DNA of 64,000 nt from Hyphomicrobiales bacterium. Lineage in GTDB: Bacteria; Pseudomonadota; Alphaproteobacteria; Rhizobiales; Xanthobacteraceae. Each line of letters begins with the position of its first letter. The first letter of the stretch is position 1. The stretch lies in the NCBI GenBank assembly GCA_003169835.1, contig PNAI01000044.1, forward strand, positions 20,447 to 84,446. The letters are read 5' to 3'. The position numbers and the translations under genes were made by a program. Below the pieces are notes generated by a model. It was given only the letters and a program-made list of their open reading frames with translations, did no database searches and was not told the DNA's origin. Positions 1 through 7,401 of the stretch are shown here, piece after piece.

Positions 1-1002
1 ACCGACTTCATCTTCATGGTCAAAGACACAAGCTACATGTTCGTCACCGGCCCGGACGTGGTGAAGACCGTGACGAACGAAGTGGTCACGGCCGAGCAAC
101 TCGGCGGCGCGAGCGTGCACACGACTAAATCCGCGGTAGCCGACGGCGCCTACGAGAACGATACGGAGTGTCTGCTGCAGATGCGCCGGCTGATCGACTT
201 TCTGCCGGCGAATTTTTCTGCCGGCGTGCCGGAATGGCCGAGCCAGGACAATCCCGAACGCGAGGAGAAATCGCTCGACACGCTGATCCCGGACAGTCCC
301 AACAAACCCTACGACATCAAGGAACTCATTCTCAAAACGGTGGACGAGGGCGACTTCTTCGAAATCTCCGAAGCGTTCGCCAAGAACATCGTTGTGGGTT
401 TTGGCCGGATGGCCGGGCGCACGTTGGGTTTCGTCGCCAACCAGCCGATGGTGCTTGCGGGCGTGCTCGATTCCGACGCCAGCCGCAAGGCGGCGCGCTT
501 CGTGCGCTTTTGCGACGCGTTCGAAATTCCGATTGTTACATTTGTCGATGTGCCGGGCTTTCTGCCGGGCACCGCGCAGGAGCAGGGCGGGCTGATCAAG
601 CACGGCGCGAAGCTGCTGTTCGCCTACAGCCAGTGCACCGTGCCGCTGGTCACCGTGATCACGCGCAAGGCGTTCGGCGGCGCGTATGACGTGATGGCGA
701 GCAAGCACGTGGGGGGCGATCTCAACTACGCGTGGCCGACGGCGCAGATCGCGGTGATGGGGGCGAGGGGCGCGGTGGAGATCATCTTCCGCGCCGACAT
801 TGGCGACGCGAAAAAAATCGTCGCGCGCACGAAGGAATACGAGGAGCGGTTTTTGTCGCCGTTCGCTGCGGCTGAGCGCGGCTACATCGACGACGTGATC
901 ATGCCGCATGCGACACGGCGGCGTATTTGCCGCGCGCTCGCGATGCTGCGGGGGAAGAAGGTCGAGATGCCGGCGCGGAAACATGATAATTTGCCAGTGT
1001 GA
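1..1002 (+). CDS. pccB: Propionyl-CoA carboxylase beta chain, 3' part only
   Basis: This is the C-terminal two-thirds of the carboxyltransferase subunit that moves CO2 from carboxybiotin to propionyl-CoA, giving methylmalonyl-CoA in the cytoplasm. The frame is open from base 1, so the real start lies upstream of the window; the internal ATG at 16 is not the start. Family-typical stretches include FVTGPDVVKTVT, the FVDVPGFLPGTAQE segment and the ITRKAFGGAYDVM segment, ending in a basic tail. The partner pccA lies at 8.3 kb on the same strand, separated by unrelated small genes. Acetyl-CoA specificity is possible, but the sequence and the nearby mce gene favour propionyl-CoA. Confidence 0.93.
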   Translation, partial: TDFIFMVKDTSYMFVTGPDVVKTVTNEVVTAEQLGGASVHTTKSAVADGAYENDTECLLQMRRLIDFLPANFSAGVPEWPSQDNPEREEKSLDTLIPDSPNKPYDIKELILKTVDEGDFFEISEAFAKNIVVGFGRMAGRTLGFVANQPMVLAGVLDSDASRKAARFVRFCDAFEIPIVTFVDVPGFLPGTAQEQGGLIKHGAKLLFAYSQCTVPLVTVITRKAFGGAYDVMASKHVGGDLNYAWPTAQIAVMGARGAVEIIFRADIGDAKKIVARTKEYEERFLSPFAAAERGYIDDVIMPHATRRRICRALAMLRGKKVEMPARKHDNLPV

Positions 1003-1004
1003 AT

Positions 1005-1947
1005 ATGGTGAAAGAGAAACGGCTCAAGGTTAGTGCCAACGTAAAGGTGGAAGCTTCTGAGAAGGCGACCTATCAGAGAAAAAGAATAACTACCGAAATA
1101 ATTTCACCAGATGTCAGTCGTGCAAAGGCTGGAGCGTGGCTGCACCTCATATCTCCGCTCACAGAATGGGCGGGATTGAAGGGGGATGAAATAAGATACC
1201 GGCGACAACAGTTGCGCATTCAACGAGAGGATGTTCTCAGCAAAATCATACAGGACGCCCGAAATCGACTTCAATTTTCTGAAAGAAAGAATACGCCTAT
1301 TCCGAATAAGTTTCTTGTGCCGTTTCTTGAGAAGGCCTCATTGGAGGATGAGGACAGTGAAATTATGAAAATGTGGTCCGAACTTCTAGTGTCTGCCGTA
1401 TCAAGCTATGACCCAGTCTATCTTCGGATCATTGAAATTTTATCTCAAATTGGGTCGGGGGAGGCTCAATATCTGAAAAAATTGCTATTGGGTTCAAGAT
1501 CGGACTTTGAGTTGCACTTCGTCAGCGAAGTTCCTTTCTTTTTTTGCTTCACAGTTCCTTCGCAGGGAAGCGGAGTCTTGCTTCAGGGGTCATAAGGGGC
1601 AGCCGGATGAACTTAATCGTCGTCTCATTGCTGAGATTGAGAAGCCGGGCGGCCTACTTAGCTTTATCTACTTGCTGGGATTTGATGAAGAAAACTATGA
1701 ATGCGAATACTTTCATCCAGACTACGTTTCGGAAGACAAGCCCGTTCCGAGCACCCTAGAAAACCTCGGACTTATTTTGATTAACCGGAACCTACATTTC
1801 GAGAGTGGGCGCCTTGGCTACACAGGTGAGAGGCAGATGATGCTTCGGACCGTTTCGCTGACTTCATTTGGTCTATTATTCCTAAGGTCATGTGACAAAC
1901 AGCTAAAGAGTGCCCTCGATGATGCAGAGCGTCGCGAAGTGATTTAA
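1005..1947 (+). pseudogene. Abi-alpha (DUF4393) protein, split by a one-base frameshift
   Basis: Two reading frames join into one protein of about 314 residues. The first (ending 1595) contains a DUF4393/Abi-alpha-like core: a region reading GLKGDEIRYRRQQL, then the PIPNKFLVPFLEKASLEDED segment and a MW-ELL helix. The second (from about 1546) supplies the rest. Dropping one T from the seven-T run at 1539-1545 restores a single frame. The stretch is visibly AT-richer than its neighbours, which suggests transfer. DUF4393 proteins are linked to abortive infection, but the mechanism here is unknown. The start could be GTG 999, overlapping the pccB stop, or ATG 1005. It may be a true pseudogene, a phase-variable gene or a sequencing error. 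Confidence 0.7.
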
Positions 1948-2033
1948 TTTCCGTATTCGGGTGGTGTAGTTTTTTGCGCGTTTCTTTATTGCACTTTGGT
2001 GCCCTTGCGATGCTGAAGAACAAGCAAGCGTAT

Positions 2034-2059
2034 CCCGGATGAGCGTAGCGACATCCGGG
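2034..2059. repeat. Extragenic palindrome (REP-like)
   Basis: CCCGGATG and CATCCGGG form perfect 8-bp arms around a 10-base AGCGTAGCGA loop. It lies between the Abi-alpha gene and the cysteine-rich gene. Short palindromes of this kind are common between genes in Bradyrhizobium-like genomes; it may also act as a bidirectional terminator. Confidence 0.6.
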
Positions 2060-2095
2060 GCTAACCTTGCCGCATCCTACCCGCTCACGCTGGCC

Positions 2096-2407
2096 TTATT
2101 GGCAACATCCGTCCGAGCAGCAATGGGCGACATCCTGGCAGCAGCCGTACTTATCGAGCTGATTAAAATGACAACAGTATTCACCGGCAGCGCAGGCCGG
2201 TGCGCCTGTTTGTGAGCAAACGGCCTGGGCATATACCGGAGTTTTCTTTGCGCGCTGCGATGCCGCCATGAGCCTGTCACCAAGCGGGGCATGGTCCTGA
2301 TTGTAAGCGATCGGTGTGAAGTTGCGTTCCGCCGATGATGCGGGACCCGTACTCAGAGAAATAAAAGCCAGAGCGGCCATCGATGCTGCGAAAATCAATT
2401 TTTTCAT
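2096..2407 (-). CDS. Small secreted cysteine-rich protein, granulin-like
   Basis: The product is 103 residues. It begins with a clear signal peptide (MKKLIFAASMAALAFISLS, cleavage probably near SSA-E) and ends in a 40-residue domain with ten cysteines. The cysteines are spaced C-x7-C-x5-CC-x9-CC-x5-CC-x3-CC, and the segment CCQDVAHCCSDG matches the CC-x-D-x-x-H-CC core of eukaryotic granulin modules. I infer a disulfide-stapled periplasmic or extracellular domain; no enzyme function can be read. A strong GGGGAGG ribosome site precedes the ATG. The gene is on the opposite strand to its left neighbour, and a structured 507-base gap lies upstream. Confidence 0.72.
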   Translation of the reverse strand: MKKLIFAASMAALAFISLSTGPASSAERNFTPIAYNQDHAPLGDRLMAASQRAKKTPVYAQAVCSQTGAPACAAGEYCCHFNQLDKYGCCQDVAHCCSDGCCQ

Positions 2408-2914
2408 TGTTTGCCTCCCCTAATAAACCGATACCGATGGCTCATTATATAAAAGGCCTTCGAGCGCACAAATGTGATTATGTAGGCACGCGTGACTAAA
2501 ATTTTTGCAGAGGCTGGTGGCGGCCAAAGTGCTCTGTGTGTTTGAAGCGCGTAAGATGGGTTGAACGAAGCGAAATCTATGGCGATGCCGGCTCTGATGG
2601 CGGGAATGCCTTAACGGGGCCGATATTGGGCAAGCCCGACATCGGTCTTTTGGGCCGATACCGGGTAGACCCGGCATCGGGATGCGGCGCCTGCGCGCTG
2701 AGGCTCGTAACCTCGCGTCGGGGACGCCTCGGGCAGCGCAAACAAGTGTATGCAGTTTGCGCAAGCGCAACTGCTATGCTGGCCCTACTACGAGGGTCTG
2801 CCTTCAATGGCTGGACGCGGGCCGGACGAACGGCGGCGAAAGCTGCCGGGATCAAGGGGCCAACGGCTCCTGTCCGGCCCCGGGCTGCAAAGCGGACTTG
2901 TGGCATTCAGTCGA
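2408..2914. other. 507-base intergenic region with strong palindromes
   Basis: Several ORFs in the track cross this stretch on both strands, but they overlap each other, have arginine/proline-rich shadow-like composition and lack good start sites. The clear content is the pair of 26-base palindromes at 2620-2680. Otherwise I see nothing I can name. A structured non-coding RNA is possible. Confidence 0.4.
2620..2680. repeat. Tandem pair of 26-base palindromes
   Basis: Bases 2620-2645 and 2655-2680 each begin CCGATA and end CATCGG, with internal self-complementary cores (GGGC-AA-GCCC and CCGGGT-AG-ACCCGG). The two copies share one pattern and are 9 bases apart. The internal changes keep the pairing, which points to selection on the hairpin. 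This could be a repeated RNA hairpin, a double protein-binding site or a mobile palindrome. Confidence 0.6.
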
Positions 2915-3037
2915 TCACGACTTAAAACCAGTCCCGCCGCACCTCTGACACTTCACTTTCTTGTCGCCCTTTTTGACAAGACCTTTGCCTTCGCAATTGC
3001 TGCATTTCTGTTTCGGTTTGCCTGCGTTTTTCTGCAT
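2915..3037 (-). CDS. 40-residue DnaJ-type zinc-ribbon protein
   Basis: This frame is too short for the ORF track. It encodes 40 residues with two cysteine pairs, CSNCEGKG and CQRCGGTG. These are the CxxCxGxG knuckles of the DnaJ zinc-finger domain, here free-standing and separated by a lysine-rich linker. GGAGA lies about seven bases before the ATG. I infer that it folds round one zinc ion and may bind nucleic acid or unfolded peptide. It has no J domain. The gene runs in the same direction as the cysteine-rich gene downstream, about 500 bases away. Confidence 0.68.
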   Translation of the reverse strand: MQKNAGKPKQKCSNCEGKGLVKKGDKKVKCQRCGGTGFKS

Positions 3038-3316
3038 GTGGTCTCCAATTCAAGAATCCATGCTTACTACCAAGCCATGGAGAATGCCATCACGCAAATA
3101 ACGTGTGGTTGGCACAAGACGCCACAAGCTCTGCGCGTCGCCGCTTTTGTTGGTTTTGCATTCTGAACATTTGTTTTGTTTTCGTTGTCTGAACGTCGCT
3201 TCATTGTTGTGGCTAGAATGCGCCGCATCTGTCCAAACTTTAATTTGTTCGGGATTGTGCCGACGCAATTGGCACTTACGTTTTTAACCATCAACCAACG
3301 CCAATGGAGGCACACA

Positions 3317-3814
3317 ATGTTGAAAGCTCTCTTCGCCGGAACAACCGCGCTGACACTGATCGGCGGGTCCATGGTTTATGCTCAGCAGACAGCGCCGGCG
3401 CAGCCCGGTAGCGAGATCACGCAACAGCGCGTGCGGGTGACGCCTGAGGAAATCATCTCACGTACCAACGCGCGCATCACTGAACTGAAGACGGAACTGA
3501 AGCTCACGCCACAGCAAGAGAAAAACTGGTCGCTGTTTGAGGTGACGGTGCGCGAAAGCGCCAAGCAGCGCGCCGAGCATTTCGAGCAGGTGCGCAAGAT
3601 GCGTGAGCAGGCCGGCGGGCAGCCACAGGGCGATCGCGCGGCAACAACGCCTGAGGACGCCGCCACTCAGAAGCGCCTCGCCGCTGCGCTCGATCCGCTC
3701 TACAAGAGCCTCGACGAGCGCCAGAAGCAGAAGTTCGCAACGCTGTTCCGCGTGGACGGCGAGGGGCGTCATTTCTGGTTCCGCGGCCGCGGCGATCGAG
3801 GCCAACGGTCGTAA
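3317..3814 (+). CDS. Periplasmic Spy/CpxP-like LTXXQ-motif protein
   Basis: The 165-residue product has a signal peptide (MLKALFAGTTALTLIGGSMVYAQ) followed by a helical, charged region with LKLTPQQEKNWSLFE and a later LDERQKQKFATLF, the paired LTxxQ-type motifs of Spy/CpxP chaperone-like proteins. These act in the periplasm, often under envelope stress. ATG 3317 was chosen over the longer ORF because GGAGG sits seven bases upstream and the signal peptide begins there. It is monocistronic, with a strong terminator just downstream. Confidence 0.8.
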   Translation: MLKALFAGTTALTLIGGSMVYAQQTAPAQPGSEITQQRVRVTPEEIISRTNARITELKTELKLTPQQEKNWSLFEVTVRESAKQRAEHFEQVRKMREQAGGQPQGDRAATTPEDAATQKRLAAALDPLYKSLDERQKQKFATLFRVDGEGRHFWFRGRGDRGQRS

Positions 3815-3851
3815 CGCCTTCGATCCTTACACTCGTGCCTTACAAGCGCGG

Positions 3852-3887
3852 AAAGCCGCCGGGTTCGCCCGGCGGCTTTTCTTGTCA
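3852..3887 (+). terminator. Rho-independent terminator after the LTXXQ gene
   Basis: AAGCCGCCGGG-TTCG-CCCGGCGGCTT forms a perfect GC-rich hairpin with a stable TTCG tetraloop, followed by TTCTTGT. It lies about 40 bases after the LTXXQ-protein stop codon. Confidence 0.88.
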
Positions 3888-3938
3888 TGTCGCCAACCTC
3901 CGTTCGTCTCTGCGTAACGAGGTATCGAGACAGGCTAG

Positions 3939-3958
3939 ATTCCCACTTTCGCGGGAAT
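3939..3958. repeat. Short extragenic palindrome
   Basis: ATTCCCAC-TTTC-GCGGGAAT is an imperfect hairpin of a kind often scattered between genes in alphaproteobacteria. It lies between the terminator and the phosphatase gene. Confidence 0.45.
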
Positions 3959-4043
3959 GAGCGGAGGTGTAGTTGCTACGTTGGCCGGTCACTTCGCCGG
4001 GTAGTAGAATGGCGCGCGCCGACGGATCACACGGACGCTCAAA

Positions 4044-4646
4044 ATGGATTTATCGATCATTCGAACGCGAAGGACTGTTCTCGCTGCGTTGCTCGTTCTG
4101 CCGTGTTTTGCGGGCGCGTGTGCGGCGCAGACCAGCGCTGGCAACGCGCGGCCGGCAGAGTGGGCGCGACCCATCGCGGTTGCGGGCGTGCCAAATCTTC
4201 ATCGGGTGGCAAATAATTTCTATCGCAGCGCGCAGCCCGATGCGGAAGGATTCAAGGCGATGGCGACGCAATATGGCGTGCGCACGGTGGTCAGCCTACG
4301 GGCGTTCAATTCGGATGAAACGCTTTCGCGCGGACTCAACCTCAGCCTCGTGCGTTTCAAAACTCACACCTGGCATATCGAGCGCGAGGACGTGATCGGC
4401 GCGTTGCGCGCGTTGCGAAGCGCGACCAAAGTGGGGCCGGTGTTGCTGCATTGCCAGCACGGCGCCGATCGCACCGGGCTGATCACGGCACTTTATCGCA
4501 TTCTCTATGAAGGCTGGAGCAAGCAGGCCGCGAGCGAGGAAATGCTCCAGGGCAATTTCGGCTATCATGCGGTGTGGGGAAATATCCCGCGCTACATCCG
4601 CAATGTCGATGTCTCACGGCTCAAGCGGGAGATTGGGGTCGAGTGA
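4044..4646 (+). CDS. Exported tyrosine/dual-specificity phosphatase
   Basis: This is a 200-residue protein with an N-terminal export signal (hydrophobic ALLVLPCFAGACAAQ after RTRR) and a cysteine-phosphatase fold. The active-site loop HCQHGADRTG fits the HCx5R signature; the general acid probably lies in the region before RFKTHTWHIE. The segment NFYRSAQPDAEGF near residue 58 is typical of the bacterial SiwA/DSP-like family. It probably removes phosphate from tyrosine or phosphoinositide-like substrates in the periplasm; the substrate cannot be told. Its stop overlaps the next small ORF. Confidence 0.85.
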   Translation: MDLSIIRTRRTVLAALLVLPCFAGACAAQTSAGNARPAEWARPIAVAGVPNLHRVANNFYRSAQPDAEGFKAMATQYGVRTVVSLRAFNSDETLSRGLNLSLVRFKTHTWHIEREDVIGALRALRSATKVGPVLLHCQHGADRTGLITALYRILYEGWSKQAASEEMLQGNFGYHAVWGNIPRYIRNVDVSRLKREIGVE

Positions 4647-4861
4647 TGTTTCAGCTGCCCGCCGCGGCGACGTTCGATTACGCCGAGAACCTCCAAATCG
4701 GGCGGATTCTTGCGGCGGGTCCGTCTGTCGATTTAAGCGTGGTCGAAGCCGCGAGCCGGATGACGGTGCCCAAATCGCTGGCGTCCAGCGTGACCGAGAC
4801 ATGCCTGATCGCGCTTGCCGTCATTGCCGGATTGCGCTGGCGGCGCCGGCGTCGATCTTAG
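4646..4861 (+). CDS. Small protein with a C-terminal membrane anchor
   Basis: This 71-residue frame starts on the phosphatase stop codon (tgATG), so it is probably translationally coupled. Its end reads SSVTETCLIALAVIAGLRW followed by RRRRRS: one hydrophobic helix then a basic tail, similar in layout to C-terminal sorting signals such as PEP-CTERM. The front half has no recognisable domain. I do not recognise the family. The placement and the C-terminal helix argue that it is real, but the evidence is moderate. Confidence 0.42.
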   Translation: MFQLPAAATFDYAENLQIGRILAAGPSVDLSVVEAASRMTVPKSLASSVTETCLIALAVIAGLRWRRRRRS

Positions 4862-4899
4862 GTGTGTATGAATATGCTGTGCCATGAGGAGGTCATTCG

Positions 4900-5295
4900 A
4901 TGAGCACGCCCAAACCGGTTGAATACGCCACTGCTTCGAAAGCCGTGCGCGCGGTGTTCGACGACATCAAGAAGTCACGAAAAGTCGACGACGTGAACAA
5001 TTTCTGGAAATATCTCGCGCGCGATCCAGCGACGCTCAAGCGCACGTGGGAGAGCGTCAAGCAGATCATGGCGCCGGGCGCGCTCGATCCGCTGACCAAG
5101 GAGATGATCTATCTGGCCGTGAGCGTCACCAATGGCTGCGGCTACTGCATCGCGAGCCACACGCCGGCGGCGCGCAAAGCGGGCATGAGCGAAGCCATGT
5201 TCGGCGAGGTGATGGCGGTGGTCGGCATGGCCAATGAGACCAACCGCCTGGCCAACGGCTACCGCGTGCCGATCGATGCGGCGTTCGAGAAATGA
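4900..5295 (+). CDS. Carboxymuconolactone decarboxylase / AhpD-like protein
   Basis: The 131-residue protein carries the AhpD-type redox motif NGCGYCIASHT (CxxC followed by His three residues later), preceded by a conserved acidic region (LTKEMIYLAVSVTNG). Such proteins are alkylhydroperoxidase-like antioxidant enzymes or aromatic-acid decarboxylase relatives; the CxxC favours the former. A strong AGGAGG site precedes ATG 4900. It is a single gene facing a convergent secreted protein gene. Confidence 0.85.
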   Translation: MSTPKPVEYATASKAVRAVFDDIKKSRKVDDVNNFWKYLARDPATLKRTWESVKQIMAPGALDPLTKEMIYLAVSVTNGCGYCIASHTPAARKAGMSEAMFGEVMAVVGMANETNRLANGYRVPIDAAFEK

Positions 5296-5317
5296 GGGAA
5301 GCGGAGTTTGATCTCCG

Positions 5318-5842
5318 TCAGTTGTTTCCCAATTCCTCGAGGTTCACCAGGAATTCACTCAGGCACACACTCACATTGGCTGTGCCACGATTGGTTTCGA
5401 GGATCGTGAGGCGTATCCAGGCGTAGCGACCCTTTGTGATGATGAACTTTTGCGCCTCCGCCGTATCCTTGAGCGCAATCATTCCCTTATAGCCGCTGTC
5501 TGTTTCGATCATGGCCCGCTTGACGCGACCATTCTGGCGAAACGTTTTCTCCAACTTCGCATAGCCGTTGGTCATCGTCACTGTGCGCAAGGGCGCTTTC
5601 GGCTTTAGGTGCAGGGTGACGATCTGATTGCTTTCGGCGCCCGCGCACCAGGCGCCGTCACCGGTTGCCGCCAGATTCTCAGGCCCGAAATTCATGCCGC
5701 CTTGCGGCGCGCGAACCGACGTCACGCAATGACGCATGTTGGCAAACTGGCCCGACCGCTCGTAGCAGGTTTCATCAGACAGGGCGGGTACGGAAACGAG
5801 GCACGTGGCAAACAGTGCGGTTGCAAAAACGCGGGTACGCAT
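5318..5842 (-). CDS. Secreted discoidin-like (NADase-type glycan-binding) domain protein
   Basis: The 174-residue product starts MRTRVFATALFATCLVSVPALS, a signal peptide. The mature part resembles the F5/8C-like domain called NADase-type glycan-binding: an ATGDGAWCAGAESNQIVTLHL strand region, then repeated beta strands, a WIRLTIL strand and a final SEFLV. Cysteines at ETC, RHC, WC and VC could pair. I infer a periplasmic or surface binding protein; the ligand is unknown. ATG 5842 was chosen over the longer ORF because the signal peptide starts there. Confidence 0.6.
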   Translation of the reverse strand: MRTRVFATALFATCLVSVPALSDETCYERSGQFANMRHCVTSVRAPQGGMNFGPENLAATGDGAWCAGAESNQIVTLHLKPKAPLRTVTMTNGYAKLEKTFRQNGRVKRAMIETDSGYKGMIALKDTAEAQKFIITKGRYAWIRLTILETNRGTANVSVCLSEFLVNLEELGNN

Positions 5843-5940
5843 GGAATTCCTTTGAGACAGGGGCGGGTTATATCGGCAATGCAATGCTAACTGAAGGACG
5901 CGGGCTGTTCGAGAGCGGAAATTGGGCTACACAGGCGCCG

Positions 5941-6855
5941 ATGTCTAATAGTCCTGCTTCCGAGAATCCCACGTCGCCGCGCAACCTCGATCGGCTTGCC
6001 ATCTATGCCGCGCCCGGCGTGTTCCTGGTGCTGTGGGCCTCGGGCTTCATCGGCGCGAAGTTCGGCATGCCCTATGCCGAGCCGATGACGTTCCTGTTCG
6101 CGCGCATGGCGGCCGTGGTGGTGCTGATCGGAGCGATCGTGCTGCTGACGCGGCCACCATGGCCGGATCGTGCCGGCATCCGTCACAGCGCGGTGACGGG
6201 TTTGTTCGTGCACGGCTGCTATCTCGGCGGGGTCTTCGTCGCGCTCGATCATAAGCTGCCGGCGGGGCTGGTCGCGCTGGTGGTGAGTCTGCAGCCGGTG
6301 CTTGCTTCGACGTTGGCCAATCGGCTGCTGGGCGAGAAGGTGATGCCGCGCCAGTGGCTCGGCCTCGGGCTTGGCGTTGTCGGCGTCTATCTCGTGGTGC
6401 ATGGCCATACCGAGGGCGAGGCGACGCCAATCGCTTGGGCCGCCGCCACGTTCGCGCTGATCGGCATGACGCTTGGCACGCTCTATCAGAAACGCTTTGG
6501 CGGTAGCATCGATTGGCGCACCGGCTTTCTTGTGCAATATGCGGCCGCCGCCGCCCTGTTTGGAATTGCCGCGCTGTTGTTCGAAACGCGCATCGTGCAG
6601 TGGACGCCGCAGCTCGTGTTTGCGCTCGCGTGGCTGGTATTCGCGCTCTCGTTCGGGGCGATCTGGCTGTTGTATTTTTTGATCCGGCGGTCGGCGGCCA
6701 CGCGCGTGGTAAGCCTGTTCTATCTCACGCCGCCGATCACGGCGCTGATGGCTTGGGCAGCGTTTGATGAGCGGCTGACGGCGCTGTCGCTTGTCGGCAT
6801 GGCAATCTGTGTTGCCGGCGTTGCATTGGTGAACTGGCGGGTCAGCAACGCGTAA
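5941..6855 (+). CDS. EamA/DMT-family transporter
   Basis: This is a 304-residue integral membrane protein with about ten hydrophobic helices in two EamA halves, starting near LWASGFIGAKFGMPYAEPM and repeated near FGAIWLLYFLIRRSAATRV. It belongs to the drug/metabolite transporter superfamily, whose members usually export amino acids or small metabolites through the inner membrane. Substrate cannot be assigned. An upstream in-frame ATG at 5884 is possible; 5941 is preferred because the first 19 residues of the longer form look non-conserved. It is transcribed divergently from the discoidin-like gene. Confidence 0.85.
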   Translation: MSNSPASENPTSPRNLDRLAIYAAPGVFLVLWASGFIGAKFGMPYAEPMTFLFARMAAVVVLIGAIVLLTRPPWPDRAGIRHSAVTGLFVHGCYLGGVFVALDHKLPAGLVALVVSLQPVLASTLANRLLGEKVMPRQWLGLGLGVVGVYLVVHGHTEGEATPIAWAAATFALIGMTLGTLYQKRFGGSIDWRTGFLVQYAAAAALFGIAALLFETRIVQWTPQLVFALAWLVFALSFGAIWLLYFLIRRSAATRVVSLFYLTPPITALMAWAAFDERLTALSLVGMAICVAGVALVNWRVSNA

Positions 6856-6864
6856 GCTTAGCGC

Positions 6865-7293
6865 TCAGTCTTGCTTCTTCGTCATGACGATTTGAGTCTG
6901 CGTCACGATCGCAGCGAGCTTGCCGTCGTTGCGGGTAATTTTTGTTTGCCAGACCATGGTGGTGCGGCCGCGATGCAGCGGCGTGCAGTCCGCATGTGCG
7001 GTGTCGCCAAGTGGAATGCCGGCAAAGAAATTGGTCTTGCTCTCGATCGTGGCGGTGGAAGCGCCGTCCGATAGGTTTGCGATGGTCGCGGTGCCGCCGA
7101 GATTGTCGGCGAGCGCCATGATCGCGCCGCCATGCAAGACGCCATTGCGATTGCTGAGCTGCTCGGTCACCGCCATCTCGGCGGTCACGCGCTCGGGCGA
7201 GACATGCGTGATCTGCATGCCCATGAAGCCTGCGAACGGCGGCTGTTCGTCGGCGCGCATGTTGAAATTCCGCGGCTGGGATTGGTTGCTCAT
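6865..7293 (-). CDS. PaaI-family hotdog thioesterase
   Basis: The 142-residue product has the hotdog-fold signature NRNGVLHGGAIMALADNLGG, with the HGG loop and catalytic-type Asp, and ends with strands typical of PaaI/YbgC relatives. It hydrolyses acyl-CoA thioesters, often aryl or medium chain. ATG 7293 was chosen because the product then begins MSNQSQPRNF and GGGAAG lies upstream; a GTG 39 bases earlier would lengthen it. It is convergent with the EamA gene, with nine bases between the stop codons. Confidence 0.85.
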   Translation of the reverse strand: MSNQSQPRNFNMRADEQPPFAGFMGMQITHVSPERVTAEMAVTEQLSNRNGVLHGGAIMALADNLGGTATIANLSDGASTATIESKTNFFAGIPLGDTAHADCTPLHRGRTTMVWQTKITRNDGKLAAIVTQTQIVMTKKQD

Positions 7294-7401
7294 GGCTTTG
7301 CGCTTCCCGAATAGGCCGTGCAGCTTTAGCACTCGGCTAGCGTTAATGAAAAGGGCGCGGTATGCACCGCGCCTCTATCCGATACGTTGGTTGCGATTGG
7401 C

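Noticed and set aside
2536-2925. 129-residue ORF in the palindrome region
   Set aside because: Crosses both 26-base palindromes, low-quality composition, and competing ORFs cover the same bases in other frames.
2750-3166. 138-residue plus-strand ORF
   Set aside because: Overlaps the zinc-ribbon gene on the opposite strand, whose cysteine motifs and ribosome site make it the better reading.
4646-4861. PEP-CTERM sorting signal call for the small protein
   Set aside because: The helix plus Arg tail is present but the Pro-Glu-Pro motif is not (VPKSL instead), so only a membrane anchor is claimed.
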